Below are positions 46,301-56,212 of a stretch of 64,000 bases of DNA, in pieces; the stretch's first letter is position 1; each line of letters opens with the position of its first letter. The notes under the pieces are model-generated. The model did no database searches. It was not told the origin of the DNA and saw only the letters and a list, made by a program, of their open reading frames with translations. The position numbers and the translations under genes are program-made. The stretch is from Wurfbainia villosa (lineage: Eukaryota > Streptophyta > Magnoliopsida > Zingiberales > Zingiberaceae): contig CM045993.1 in NCBI GenBank assembly GCA_025175895.1, positions 46,876,621 through 46,940,620 of the forward strand, given 5' to 3'.

Positions 46301-47596
46301 TTCTACTCAAATTAACAGGAAGCATGAACCATCTGATAATAATTTTTCAGAATCAAGGAAACAAAGAAAGGATAGTTTTAACTTGAAAGGAACAGTATTC
46401 AATCTAAAACATAATTTAAATCTTAAAGGAATATTGTTTGGGAGAAAGAATCAGCCAATAAAGGAATCAATTCGGGACAAATTCATTTCAGTGGATATAA
46501 CAGCTGCACCAACTATTGTTACCAATTTTGGCATGGCTCAGGCAAGACTGTCGTTAACTTTGTCGAAGCTAGTTTATCTGCTAGTAGCAACTACTATTGA
46601 TGCAAACTATTTGTTCTCAGGAGAATTCTACAGAGGTGCCTCCCAGTCCAGCATCTGTATCAAGAAGTTCTGAAGAGTTTTGCAGGCAAGACAACCCGAG
46701 TCCGATATCACCACTTGAGGTCATGGAATACCACACTTCACCGTGTATCTCAGAAGAGTTGAGTTCCAATGCTCCAGGAAAAGGTAGAAAGTTATCATCT
46801 ATTTTGAGTGCACTTAATTCAAACGAGAATTGCATTCTCAAGACTTAAAGTTGTTTCAACTTATCTAAACTACGCACCTTTATTTTCTTTTCATGTTGTA
46901 TTTCTTAGTAAACTAGCTTTTGTCACATACTAAGATCACGACACCTCTATCACAGAACCAGATTTATCAGAAAATCCTGAGCATGGTGGAGCTGAAATGG
47001 CAGTAGGAGAGCAGCCTCAAAAGCTAGAAATAACTGACATGGAGAAAAAGGATGTGTCTCACTTGCGTGATATCCTTGCAACTCCTGGGTTATATGAGGA
47101 TAAGCCTACTTGTCAAGCAAACTCAAAGTTGAATGAATTATCAAGGCCAATCTCATACCAGGATTTTGAAGTGGAAGAAGCATACAGCAAAAACGGCAAG
47201 GTGGACACTGATTCTCCTGTACCTCGCAATGATGATGTAAGTATAGGACACAAACTTCTATTTGACTTGGTGAACGAGTCTCTGCAAAGTCTGCTCGGTC
47301 CGAACATAAAATGCTCCATGTTCAAGAGATGGATTCTAGGTCCAACTTCCTCATCACAAGGAAAAAGATCGTTGGAAGACTTGTGGAATCAGATTCAGTT
47401 ACTCTTAAATTCTTCAATTGATGAGTCTAATTCTCTAGATAGGATGGTGGCTCAAGATTTGAAGATGACAAATTGGCCAACGATGTCGTACGAAGACATG
47501 GACGTCGTAGGAAGGCAGATCGAGAGGGTCATTCTACTGAACTTGATCGACGATATTGTGAGAGATCTGTCTTTGGAACCACTAGATAGAAAGTGA
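25096..47596 (+). CDS. DUF4378 / TON1-recruiting-motif (TRM)-like protein gene, 5 coding exons
   Basis: Coding exons are 25096-25138, 25259-25335, 44874-46541, 46621-46783 and 46956-47596. They join in phases 1, 0, 0, 1 into 863 codons with no internal stop. The N-terminus has GFEAPRNS; residues 78-86 are VVARLMGMD, the signature of the VARLMGL/DUF3741-type TRM family. A charged, Lys/Ser-rich middle contains MEDFLEEVKQRLRTE and NPKQIAHDIAKQIRESV. Next come ENSTEVPPSPASV (residue ~597) and DUF4378 (about 685-860: SHLRDILATPGL, KLLFDLVNESLQSLL, SLEDLWNQIQ, LDRMVAQDL, VGRQIERVILLNLIDDIV). TRM proteins associate with microtubules and the TON1-TRM-PP2A complex in division-plane and cell-shape control; that role here is inferred from family. 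It is the only host gene seen. Intron 2 is 19.5 kb and filled with retroelements. Confidence 0.82.
25983..26546 (+). repeat. 5' LTR of copia B (~564 bp)
   Basis: It starts TGTTGGTTATC and ends TTTCCATCA just before the primer site. CTTCTATAAAAGAAATC at about 26089 provides a TATA box. The second LTR was not found in the window, so the left boundary rests on TG and flank inspection. Confidence 0.7.
26548..26561 (+). other. Primer-binding site of copia B
   Basis: TGGTATCAGAGTCA matches the Met-tRNA primer site seen in the other copia elements here. Confidence 0.85.
26755..27060. repeat. Degenerate GC-rich repeats in copia B leader
   Basis: Loose repeats of GGTGCTCGGCTGCACGCG-like sequence recur roughly every 25-35 bases. 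They create a minus-strand reading frame (26623-27198) with biased Ser/Arg/Ala/Cys composition that looks like a repeat artefact. Confidence 0.6.
27641..28960 (+). pseudogene. copia B gag, zinc knuckle and protease
   Basis: Gag begins MDTTKSVILDLVKGDKLNG (27641), has a stop (TAA) at 27857, and continues in another frame from 27884 (YFTALSVWQALREQY, LMTYKFITYKKRHDYTMK, ISNELQVLGVIQSL) to 28420. Then comes a knuckle-like CYVCGNLGHFAREYHE in which the last Cys is Tyr, and a protease block with WIIDSEATYHVA, where the active-site triad reads D-S-E rather than D-S-G. A pre-integrase-like stretch (YAPKIRRNLISVRSLDQL) follows. It is inactive in several places. Confidence 0.85.
29575..29910. repeat. 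Cluster of TCGA-centred palindromes in the C1 LTR
   Basis: Near-perfect palindromes such as CAGTCGAGGTGCCACCTCGACTG recur at least five times in about 330 bp, in alternating orientations. A further copy is in the C1 noncoding region near 33100, and CAGTCGACTGAT-type relatives lie in the C2 LTR near 56645-56770. Confidence 0.75.
30247..32124 (+). mobile_element. Solo LTR of copia family A
   Basis: A single 1878-bp LTR (TGTTAGTTATAG ... GATATCCCTACA) is flanked by a perfect 5-bp duplication CTTCA at 30242-30246 and 32125-32129. The sequence on both sides belongs to the C1 3' LTR. It is the opposite orientation to 36377-37632 and 42415-44245. Short frames at 31426-32426 are not genes. Confidence 0.93.
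32404..34239 (-). other. Noncoding 3' region of C1
   Basis: An AT-rich stretch begins with the polypurine complement (ATCTCTCCCTTTTTGATG). It shares blocks with 57547-58593 of the related element C2, such as AATTCTAGAAAATTTGAAAAATC versus its C2 counterpart near 58090. No domain of pol is visible. Confidence 0.65.
34240..35905 (-). pseudogene. SIRE-like gag of C1
   Basis: The chosen start is ATG at 35905 (MEESNFDLGWDINVPPPYEL); an upstream GTG at 35974 would overlap the primer site. Domains: UBN2-type gag (FDQWKVRMEHFLMCEIENW, KVTQLLLNLLPNED, DAKELWSKVTKLHED), an acidic stretch, two zinc knuckles (YFECREVEHYKSKCP, first Cys replaced; CFKCNKRGHYRIQCP, intact), and a coiled coil (VLEKENQTLRSRLEKMEKTL). 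The frame stops at 34394, but the family tail (REDIPSEYLVNP) is readable in another frame to about 34240, with REVIPR/REAIPR-like repeats. The region that would encode protease and beyond is absent. Confidence 0.88.
35962..35973 (-). other. Primer-binding site of C1
   Basis: On the minus strand TGGTATCAGAGC lies two bases after the LTR end. Confidence 0.88.
35976..36376 (-). repeat. Truncated 5' LTR of C1
   Basis: About 400 bp match 29053-29453. The match ends at GGTGCTTTGG, where family-A LTR sequence (CATGCTTATGTGG) takes over. Confidence 0.88.
36377..37632 (-). repeat. Truncated 3' LTR, family A
   Basis: It matches 42415-44245 and the reverse of 30247-31510. The LTR start (TGTTAGTTATAG on the minus strand) is intact; the last third is missing. 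The break falls in the short GCATGCCACATAA repeats inside the LTR. Confidence 0.9.
37633..37641 (-). other. Polypurine tract of family-A copia
   Basis: Minus-strand GTGGGAGAT directly precedes the LTR start TGTTAGTT. Confidence 0.85.
37700..39398 (-). pseudogene. copia RT and RNase H, family A
   Basis: The frame 39398-37923 is open for 491 codons. RT motifs: WLEAMRSEMESMYTNQVWTL, GCKWVFKVKTDMDGN, FSPVAMLKSIRIILAIAAYY, WQMDVKTAFLNG, SIYRLKQASRSWN and the catalytic LYVDDILLIGND. RNase H starts (VKGYSDASFQTDKDDYRSQS) but the frame shifts near 38010 (after GGSVSWKSW). The remaining RNase H signal (a CDNNG-type block and a KHI..R..H..RE-type end) lies in another frame to about 37740. RT itself looks close to intact, unlike gag and integrase. 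Confidence 0.9.
39532..40059 (-). pseudogene. copia integrase, C-terminal half deleted
   Basis: Pre-integrase zinc region (YLWHCRLGHINEKRISQLH, CESCLLGKMTKTPF) and the first two catalytic acids (HTDVCGPF, TFTDDMSRFG) are present, ending at LRSDRGGEYLS. The part that normally carries the third catalytic residue (the HNGVSERRNR-type block seen in the 12157 copia) is missing; the sequence jumps to the linker before RT. Inactive. Confidence 0.88.
40060..42400 (-). pseudogene. Decayed gag/protease region of family-A copia
   Basis: Only fragments are readable, the best at 40966-40745 (MSCLMLATMNSSLKQHENMD), which parallels MSCIMLATMEPKLRKQHEHM in the nested copia at 12157. Frames change often. 41200-42400 is AT-rich leader with short direct repeats (AAACATGCATCACATACATAT near 41850-41930). 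Confidence 0.65.
42401..42413 (-). other. Primer-binding site of family-A copia
   Basis: Minus-strand TGGTATCAGAGCC lies one base after the LTR end. Confidence 0.9.
42415..44245 (-). repeat. 5' LTR, family A (1831 bp)
   Basis: A complete LTR: minus-strand start TGTTAGTTATAC, end ATATCCCTACA. It is the reference copy for family A in this window, with a TCCTATAAAACACCCC TATA region near 42890. Confidence 0.92.
44246..44873. other. Distal part of intron 2, origin mixed
   Basis: No domain is recognisable. GTGCAAGTGGGAGA at about 44759-44772 looks like a copia polypurine tract but no LTR follows. The last ~100 bases are T-rich and end in the exon 3 acceptor TTTTTAG at 44873. Confidence 0.45.
44874..46541 (+). 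CDS. Coding exon 3 of the DUF4378 gene
   Basis: 556 codons open from the TTTTTAG acceptor to CAG at 46541. It begins VKGYFSEVNNCPKG; the first codon is GTG, which is an internal Val and not a start. It carries SMKKLIDGE and VVARLMGMD, then a basic, Ser-rich region. The frame would stay open to 46673, but switching at 46541 to exon 4 restores the ENSTEVPPSPASV block typical of the family. The donor is CAG|GCAAGA, a GC-type donor. Confidence 0.85.
46621..46783 (+). CDS. Coding exon 4 of the DUF4378 gene
   Basis: The acceptor is TTGTTCTCAG. The exon reads ENSTEVPPSPASVSRSSEEF and SPISPLEVMEYHTSPC, ending GGAAAAG|GTAGAA in phase 1. The PPSPASV block is conserved in DUF4378 proteins just before the C-terminal domain. 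Confidence 0.82.
46956..47596 (+). CDS. Coding exon 5 of the DUF4378 gene (C-terminal domain)
   Basis: The acceptor is TCTATCACAG. The split codon joins to Glu, then PDLSENPEHGGAEM. It encodes DUF4378 from SHLRDILATPGL to IVRDLSLEPLDRK and the TGA stop. Intron 4 (46784-46955) is GT-AG. Confidence 0.85.
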
Positions 47597-48298
47597 TACT
47601 ACATGGAAAGTGCTCTAGTAAGGAGACTTCTTACGTTGCAAATAGGTATCAAGGAATAGCTAATTGATTGTAAAGTTTGTGCGGTCATCTTCCATTTAGA
47701 AGAACACTTTCCATATTGCAAACTAGTAAAATAAATTTTTGAGGAAAAAGGTTGATTTATGTTGAAGTGAGAAAGATGATCTGACTCAAAATGGGAAGTT
47801 GTTTTTGTGAATTTATCGAAATGCAATCGTAATTACCATTGGTTTCTCTGATTAAATAAACTAACATACTCTTGAAAAACTAAGCGGGCAAAAATTAAAA
47901 ACTTCTATTGGTCATCGGAGGTAAATTGGAAAATACACTCGATAGAAAATCCAACAACCCAAGATTTGTCACTCTATTAGAGAAAAATCCTTAGAGTACA
48001 TCGCAATTGGAGATTGAATCTTAGATATCTGATAGTTACAAAGTCTCTTTACCACTGTACCATAGTGCGATAAAAAAAATACCTATTTATACCATTAAAA
48101 GAGTATCAATGATTGTCATTATAGCAGCTTAGGATATATTTGTTATATTATAAAAAGAATATTCCATGATCAAAATTATTATACATAAAGTAAAATTGTT
48201 TAAATTTAAGTAAAATTGCTTCAACTTAATCAAGATTGCTTAAGTACCATTGTCATATCTATGATTCCTAATTTTTCCTAATTTTTATCGTCTGTAGC
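47597..48298 (+). other. 3' untranslated region and downstream host DNA
   Basis: No further gene is visible. AATAAA occurs near 47731 and 47855 as possible polyadenylation signals. The host sequence ends where a gypsy LTR fragment begins (TGTCAAGCC at 48299). Confidence 0.55.
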
Positions 48299-48438
48299 TG
48301 TCAAGCCTCGAGGGAGTCCCCGCCAGACGAAAATCCGGCAGCATCTCTCTTGTACTGGTGACAATACCAATCTTATATACAAGGCCTACACGACCATTAT
48401 ACATCGGTCAACACGATCGGAATCCAAAAAACCCACAC
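48299..48438 (-). repeat. Gypsy LTR fragment (family E)
   Basis: 140 bp match 55690-55830: TGTYAAGCC start, GACGAAAATCCG, GTACTGGTGACAATA, ACAAGGCCTACAC. After AACCCAC the match stops at the copia remnant. Confidence 0.75.
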
Positions 48439-48558
48439 GATGCAAATAGGGAAAATATCTATTCAGGTACATTGAAAGGAAATTTGAACCAAAACCTCCC
48501 ACGATGCAAATTGAAGTTAATAACTCATCTTCTAATTCCAATAAGAGAAAAGAACCTT

Positions 48559-49334
48559 CGAAGATGAACCAAACATATCTTTGACATCTTAGGCTTGGTC
48601 ACATTAACCTAAGCAGAATTCAAAGGTTGATAGCTGATGGAACTTTGGGTTCATTAGTGGTGGAGGATCTCCCAACCTATGAATCTTGCTTGGAGGGTAA
48701 GATGACCAAGAGGCCTTTTTAAGGCCAAGGGGTATAGAGCCAAAGATGTATTAGAAACGGTTCATTCTGATTTGTGAGGTCCTATGACTATCTAGGCAAG
48801 AGGTAATCTTGAATATTTCGTCTCTTTTATAGACGATTATTCAAGATATGGATGACACTACGATCTGATCGTGGTGGTGACAACCTCTTGGGAGAGTTTA
48901 GGAACTACTTATCAGAGGTTGGGATTCAATCCCAATTGACTGCACCTGACACACCCCAGTAGAACGGTATAACAGAGCGAAGGAATAGGACTCTTATGGA
49001 GATGGTTAGATCGATGATGAGTTATTCTGACTTATTTTATAGTCCTAGAGATCAGAGGGTGATCGTTAACAGGAACGCCAGATTTCTAGAGGAAGACTAT
49101 ATGATGAGCCACAAGCCCAAGAGTAAAATTATTCTGGAGGAGTTAAAAGGGGAAGTCACTTCTTTAGTACCACCGGTACAAGAGGATATACCACATGTCA
49201 CTGCACCGCGTGTCACAGAGGATACACAGATGATACCTCGTCGTAGTGGGAGGGTTGTGAGACAGCCTCTTAGATTCATGTTCTTGGGTGAATCTTTTGA
49301 TTTAGTCCCTAGCAAACATGAACCTGATCCCTAG
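48559..49334 (+). pseudogene. copia F integrase remnants
   Basis: Pre-integrase sequence (RLGHINLSRIQRLIADG, YESCLEGKMTKRPF) is followed by broken core pieces in several frames, LRSDRGGDN-like at 48863 and a QNGITERRNRTLMEMVRSMM-type block near 48960-49020. A linker (PRRSGRVVRQPLRF) leads toward RT. Stops and internal deletions separate the pieces. Confidence 0.8.
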
Positions 49335-49373
49335 ACATACGACGAGGCAATCCAAGATATAGATACAACACCT

Positions 49374-50577
49374 TTGCAAAGTGCAATGAATACTGAGATT
49401 GAATCTATGGATTCAAGTCAGGTCTGGGAGCTCTTGTGCATTGTAGCTCATATGGATTATGAGGTGTGGCATATGGATGTCAAGACAGCTTTCCTTAATG
49501 GAAGTCTTGAGGAAAACATCTATATGAAGCAACCAGAGGGATTCATTGCTAAGGGCAAAGAGCGTATTGTATGTAAGCTTAATCGGTCCATTTATGGACT
49601 GAAGCAAGCTTTGAGGTCTTGGAACATCCGCTTCGATGAGGTAAATCCAGCCTTATGGATTTATTCAAAGTCCGGATGAGTCTTGTGTATACAAGAGATG
49701 TGACGGAAACGTAGTGGTATTTCTTGTACTATACGTAGATGACATTTTGGTAGTTGACAATAATATCAGAGTGTTATCAGACGTAAGGGTATGGTTGTCC
49801 AAATAGTTTTGAAGGACTTGGGAGAAGTGAGACACATCCTTGGGATCAAGGTTAGTGTGCTAATCCCAAGCTTCATACATAGACACAATCTTGATCGTTT
49901 TATCATGCAGAACTCCAAGAAAGGTTTTCTACCTTTTTGGCATGGAGTACCTTTATCTAAAGAGATGTGTCCCAACATCAAAGAAGATAGAGGAGTTGAA
50001 GGTGGTTCCTTATGCTTTGGCAGTAGGAAGCCTCATGTATGCGATGCTCTGTACGAGACTAGATATCTGCTTTGCCGTGGGCATGGTCAGCAGATATCAG
50101 GGTAATCCATCACAGGGACATTTGACTGCGGTAAAGCATATATTGTAGTGCCTGAGAAGGACTAGAGATTATATGCTAGTTTACCGGGCAGACCAATTAC
50201 TCCCTGTGGGTTGCATGGATTGCGATTTCCAATCAGATAGGGATAACAGTAAGTCTACCTCAGGTTTTGTGTTTACTTTAGGAGGTGGAGCCATTGTATG
50301 GAGGAGTGCCCAACAGAAATGCGTGGCGGACTCCACCATGGAAGCTGAGTATGTGGCAGCCTATGAGGCGGCCAAAGAAGCTGTGTGGCTCAGGAACTTC
50401 CTGATGGACTTGGATGTGATTCCTGGTTTGCCCAGAACTATCACAATTTATTGTGATAATAATGGTGCAGTTGCAAACTCGAAGGAACCACGAGCCCATA
50501 AGGCTAGTAAACACATAGAGCGCGAGTACCACCTGATACGAGAAATCGTAAAGGAGGTAGAAGTTGCTATTGCCTAG
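49374..50577 (+). pseudogene. copia F reverse transcriptase and RNase H
   Basis: RT begins MNTEIESMDSSQVWEL, then an internal deletion joins to MDYEVWHMDVKTAFLNGSLE and IYGLKQALRSWNIRFDE. A catalytic VLYVDDILVVDNN lies near 49727 after a frame change. A thumb piece (MQNSKKGFLPFWHG) and a tail with several frames follow. RNase H is the best-preserved part (50173-50577): DSTMEAEYVAAYEAAKEAVW, IYCDNNGAVANSKEPR, KHIEREYHLIREIV, then TAG. Confidence 0.88.
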
Positions 50578-50715
50578 ATTGCATCAGAGGATGACCTGGT
50601 AGACCCTTTTCACTAAGGCCCTTCTAGTGAGAGTTTTGATAGGCATGTGGAGGGAAGGGGAATCAGATGTATAGCAGTGTGATGACAGCATAGTCTTTTA
50701 GTATAAGTGGGAGAT

Positions 50716-53010
50716 TGTTGGGATGTATACTGAAAGCCTAGCTCTTTTGTATGAACATCTTATTTTGAAATAAGAATCACATGATCATTGTTTGCATATC
50801 TTTATGGTTATGCAAAATTGTCTAATATTTTACATTGTAGATAACATGGTGCTTGGTGTGGCACAGAAGATCATGTTATCAGTCCCTTGTAGAATATAAG
50901 TAGAGGCTCACAACCAAGATGGTTTTGGACAAACCATTGGCATGGTTGTAGTGTAGCTTGGTATTGTTTTATCTTGAACATAGAGTTACACTAGTACACC
51001 TCGGTGTATTGAGCAGAACCGACATAGAGGTGATTCAATTTATTGCTAACTACATAATTGAATCGGACCTCGGATATTATGTTTTACATGCTCTTAATCC
51101 CGATATAATAACGGGCACATGTACTTAGTATTTATTTCTTTGATTTACCAATGGGTGAGATTTAGATGGATTAAATTAATATGCCCGGTAAGTTGGGAAA
51201 TGATATTATTTACATGGTATGCCATTGATTATATGAGGAAACCGTGTCCTATATATTAGGTTGATGATGTCCCCTTGAGGAGCTCATAAGGTTCATCATG
51301 TAAACCCTGCAGGTTGACTTAGTCAACATGATGATAAGGTTGAGTGGTACTACTCGAGAAGTTAGATGTTAATTAATTGATGGTCAGTAAATCAATTAAT
51401 TGACGGACATTCGATATCTTAAACACGGGGAGATGGATGTACAAATAATATATGGAGCCCATATTAATTTATGGGGGTTGGTGAGGTAGTTCAATGATGA
51501 TCCTCTAGTGGAATGGAATATCATTGATGGATCAAGTTTGTGTGGTTCCGATCCATCGGGTGGCCAAGACCCAACTCCTCCTCATGGTCCCTATCGTAGC
51601 CTAATATAAACCTCATGAAGTCTAGATCAAATGATGGAAAACAAATCTCTAGAACCGACGGTTGAGATTAAATCTCTAGAACCGACGGTAGAGATTAAAT
51701 CTCTAGAACCGACGGTTGAGATTAAATCTCTAGAACCGACGGTAGAGATCAAATCTCTAGAACCGACGGTTGAGATTAAATCTCTAGAATCGACGGTAGA
51801 GATCAAATCTCTAGAACCGACGGTTGAGATTAAATCTCTAGAACCGACGGTGGAGATTAAATCTCTAGAACCGACGGTGGAGATTAAATCTCTAGAACCA
51901 ACGGTTGAGATTAAATCTCTAGATCCGACGGTTGAGATTAAATCTCTAGAACCAATGGAGGAGATTAAACCTAGGCCTAAACCTAACTCTATATATATGG
52001 GAGAATGGGTTGGGCGGCAAGTAGGATTTTGGATGATGGAAATTAGGGTTTAGCCTCTCATTGCTTGGGCGGCAAGAAACCCTAAGGAGGAAACCCTAAT
52101 TGGATTAGGGTTTGGCTCTTTGGATGGGCGGCAAGGTTTGGAAGGAAGAGTGGGCGGCAACTTGTGGAGGATTTCTTTTTCTTCCTAGAAGGTGGCCGGC
52201 TCCTAGATCTCTTCCCTCCACCTTGGTTGGGCAGCAAGAAAGCCTAAGGAGGAAACCCTAACTAGGGTTTGGCTCCTATGGTTGGGCGGCTAGGGTTTGC
52301 AAGAAGGTGGGCGGCATCTATAGGAGAGGAGCTCTTCTTCTTCCTAGGGTGTGGCCGGCTCCTTCCTCTATTCCCTCCACCTTGGTCGGAGCCTAACATA
52401 TTCCCTTTCACCTCTTTACTCCATCTTGGCCGGATGCACTAGAAGCTAGGGTTTGTCCCTAGTTTGGTTCCTTGATGGTTTCCATTTTGTTCTCTCTATT
52501 CTTGGGGTCGGCGGCATCAATCCTTTGTGGATTGGTGGTTGGCTCAAGCAAGAAGGGAAAGAGAGTTCTTCTTTCTTTGGATTGAAGAAGATCTAGGAAG
52601 CTTCAACTTGTGGAGGATCTTCGCCCACACGAAGTTTACAAGGAGGTTAGGACATACGATAGAAGATCAAGAGGTATAAAAGTTTTACAACTTTTATTAT
52701 TGTTCTTTGCATGTTCTTATTGATATGCTAGCTTATGTTCTTTATGTTAGTATGTATTGATTATACTAGTTTACATTTGTATGTATTTGTATAATCATGG
52801 ACCCCGAAGATAAACACAAAAACCGGCGATCCATCCGTCGTCTCTTCCGCGGCTAACCGACTAGAAGAGTTGGTTGCTTGAACAACAAGTTTGTTCAAGT
52901 GATCGCTCATGTTGTTAGTACGACGACGAATTGATTGTGCTTAGGAAACTCATCCCATCCGGATTAGTTTTCATTAGTGAAAATTTTAATCCGGGGACAT
53001 GGGAGCCGAT
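50716..53010 (+). repeat. 3' LTR of copia F (right edge approximate)
   Basis: It begins TGTTGGGATGTATACTG after the polypurine run AAGTGGGAGAT. It contains the 27-bp minisatellite, several GGGCGGCAAG blocks (52008-52320) and a GCGATCCATCCGTCGTCTCT block near 52830 that is common near the end of Angela-like LTRs. No partner LTR is in the window. Confidence 0.65.
51643..51971 (+). repeat. 27-bp minisatellite, 12 copies, in the copia F LTR
   Basis: The unit contains AAATCTCTAGAACCGACGGT followed by TGAGATT. Variants alternate GTTGAG and GTAGAG/GTGGAG. Because the unit is nine codons, it stays open on the plus strand as a (KSLEPTVEI) repeat within a 140-codon frame, 51631-52053. Confidence 0.95.
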
Positions 53011-55671
53011 GAGTCTCCGAGGAATAGCACATAACCTACACGATCATGAGTAGAGACAATTTCACTAAGTCAATACTTTTCCTAACCACTAAAGTACAGT
53101 AACCACTATAGACAATACTTTTCCTATAGCTCAGAGATATCCTTCAGCTTGCTTGGTCCCAAAACACGAGAACTCCCAAAAATCCAAGGGAAAGAAAATC
53201 CTCGAAACACAAAACCCACAAACCAAAACCGCAAACCAATAAAATTGTCACATCCTGGGAGCATATCCGTCATCCAAATGACAGAGGAGCCCCTTAGTGA
53301 CAATATTCCAAAATACATGGACTAGATCTGGTAAAAACCTCGAAATAATAATAGAAATATAAGTATTTTATTAACTGCATGCATGCACGACTAAACATAT
53401 ATCCATTAAAGTAAAATAGTTTTTATGACACCAAAATAAATTGGGACAAAATCCAAAGTGCATAACCAAAATGCAATACCGATAAAGTAAACAAAGCGAC
53501 ATCTCAATGATGCAGTAGAACAAGCACGGCAAGGAACTCTCTGAGCGACTCGAAGGTAGGTCAACCGGACACGCCCTCCATCAGTTAACCTAGAGGATAA
53601 GTGAGGAGGGGGTGAGTACTACCACTCTGTGGATGTATAGACAATAGTGCATGATCATAATGCACATAATGGAAGTCACAGGGAACTAGCTAGAGTAACC
53701 CAACCCTCAGAGTACCAATATCAGTCTGCAACTATCCTGATCATCAATATAACAAATATACCCGCAACATACACAACCACTACAACAAGCAGTGCACATC
53801 CGGATACCACGACAAAGTCTCGTGGCTCTCGCCTAAAAAGGGAACTATCTATGAGCTACCGCGAACGTAACCCATGGGCCGACAATCAATAACATGGTCT
53901 ACGCGCAACTATATGCTACCACAAATGAGACTCGTGGATAGACAGACAGTATATAGATATCTAATTATTGACTGCACGCACTAGCGTACTACCACTAATA
54001 GGTCGCATGAGCAGTCGATTATCCTAGGTTGTTAAGCCTAGAGTTATCCAATACATCTAGCATAAAACGACCATCAACGTCGACAAAGATCATCAATCTA
54101 CCATTAACCCATTAAGGCGGTCAAGTGAGGGTTTCAACACCTCTAAAACGAAATGTTTACCAAAGTCGGTAAAGATCATCGACTTATAAATAAATAAGTC
54201 GAGATGGTTAAATCTAGCATTCCAACCCTTCTAACATGATCGGTTATCAAGGTCGATCAAAATCATAAGTCCACTAATAATCACGTCGAGACGATTAATC
54301 ATAGAGTTTCGTCCCAACTAACAAGAAACGCTTATCAAGGCCAATAAGGGCAACCCCTCTACTAACGAGTACGACAAGAGGGTTAAGCCTAAATTATTTC
54401 ATTCTACCAGTTCAATCATGCATGATACAACATGCTACCACGAACAGATCTCGTGGGTACTTAAGATGTAAAGTAGTTATCTAGCTACAGGCGTCATACG
54501 AATCCGATTATCACCAACTCCGAACGAATAACGCAAGAATATAACCTTACAGTAGGTTATCTCAACCATGATTGGGAGGCATGATTGACCACAATATACA
54601 AAGCACCTATAGGGAAACACTACTATAAACTTTTTCTCAACCACGAATGGGTGATATAGTTGGCAGTCGATAGATATGCACAACGTTATATACCCTCGAA
54701 GGATTAATCACATCCTAATCATACGAACTCTACTTGTTCGATCACCATATCACTAAAATAGTAAATGGATAAACATATACCAATATGCACATCCGGGTCA
54801 TTACGCCTAGGGTTCCAACACCTAGGGTTCCACTAATGTTGTTTCATTCCTGAGATCCGCTCCTACAGAATAACCTCATCTAAGTTATTCTATTTCTATT
54901 TGTCTTAATCATGGTATCCACCGCAAAACACATAACCATATAAACATATAACACGCTGTCTAATAAATGACAACATAGTCATACTAATAGCAATCAATGG
55001 CTGAAATTAATTAGGGCATAACTAAAGGGTCATGCCAGAACAAAGTCAAGACAATACTAAATAAAGCATCAGATGTCTATATATACCCTAAACTACGTAA
55101 GCAATGTAATCATGTCATCATGCACTAGGATCTAGAGAGTTCAAGAACCTATATGTATACCTCCTACGAATTTATCCATCTTAATCATATTATTCAACTA
55201 GTCTAATTCCAATACTAGTCCAATCCTAATACTAGTCCAAAAATTAAGAGGTAAACATCTACCAATAATATCTAATCATTTATATCATAATGATAACTAG
55301 CTACCTATAGCAGTAATAGCAATTTAATAACCATATGCTAACCATAAACCAGCAACCTAAAAATCTAACAGTCTAACAGATATAAGGTTAAATCAATACT
55401 AGACAAAACATGATACCACCGCATAACTAATATAACCAATACAAATATGCACTAAATCTAGAAAAAATTTCTAGAATTTATTTACTTGTTAGCCGTTTGG
55501 AGATGTCCCATTGCCGCCAAATCCCCAAATTGACCTCGTCAATAATACCTCGAATTTTCGAAACATAAAAATCGTCGAAAATCCGTACAACTCCGAAAAT
55601 ACCCCAATTAACTTGCCAAACGATGCAAACTCTCGGAAAACCCAAAGACCCTAAGGAAACTCGGAACCTAC
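53011..55671 (-). mobile_element. Gypsy LTR-like sequence (families G and E), unresolved
   Basis: From TGTCACATCC at 53243 the layout resembles that of the 61431 LTR: a TGTCAC start, a GGACACGCCCTCC block, then GATAAGTGAGG...GTGAGTACTAC. No coding domain is found in 2.6 kb, and the 53647-53892 and 54477-54683 frames are not recognisable. The last ~200 bases before 55672 look like the leader of the family-E element, read on the minus strand. Confidence 0.5.
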
Positions 55672-55683
55672 GCTCTGATACCA
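55672..55683 (-). other. Primer-binding site of the family-E gypsy element
   Basis: Minus-strand TGGTATCAGAGC is separated by six bases from the LTR end at 55690. It fixes the element's orientation as minus. Confidence 0.75.
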
Positions 55684-55689
55684 ATAAAT

Positions 55690-56212
55690 TGTTAAGCCCC
55701 GGGGGAGTTCCCGTAGGACGAAAATCCGACAGCATCTCTCCTGTACTGGTGACAATATCAATCTTATATACAAGGCCTACACTGCCACTATACATTGGTC
55801 AACACGACCGGAATCCAAACAACCCACGCAGGTAATAAGGCCTCAGGCCAACAATCAAAGTAAATGGTAAATCGTCTACAACAACTAGACTTACCCCTTC
55901 TGCCATCTGGGCAGGAATACTCAACCAAAATCAATCGAGATAAAATCCAAATAAAGGTCCATAAGGACACAACAAATATCTCCAAACCTCCACAAGTACA
56001 TAACCAAAACAAACACAAATCCTACACACTTCATTTAGTTAAAAACCAAAACCATAAGACCAATAAAACCTATCCATTTCGACGAGGGGGAATTGGCAGC
56101 TGGACTCTCTTGGCAGTTTCTACCTGAAACAGATGTAAAACAACGGGGTAAGTTCAAAGAACTTAGCGGATAATAGTCAATATGCATAGCAAGATATAGC
56201 TATTAGAATCTT
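55690..56212 (-). repeat. Truncated 5' LTR of the family-E gypsy element
   Basis: It starts TGTTAAGCCCC on the plus strand and matches 48299-48438 over the shared part. It is cut at 56212 by the SIRE-like LTR of C2. Confidence 0.7.

Larger units (their letters stand above)
48439..53010 (+). mobile_element. Decayed copia element (copia F) lacking its 5' LTR
   Basis: Order: pre-integrase and integrase pieces (48559-49334), RT (49374-50148), RNase H (50173-50577), polypurine run and 3' LTR from 50716. No 5' LTR, primer site or intact gag was found. The right edge is approximate; the LTR end could not be paired. Confidence 0.7.

Noticed and set aside
46542..46673. Open extension of exon 3 to 46673 as the natural C-terminus
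   Set aside because: It removes DUF4378 and diverges from the family exactly at the GC-type donor, whereas splicing restores ENSTEVPPSPASV.
53647..53892. 81-codon Thr/Ser-rich frame
   Set aside because: No domain; lies in gypsy LTR-like sequence.
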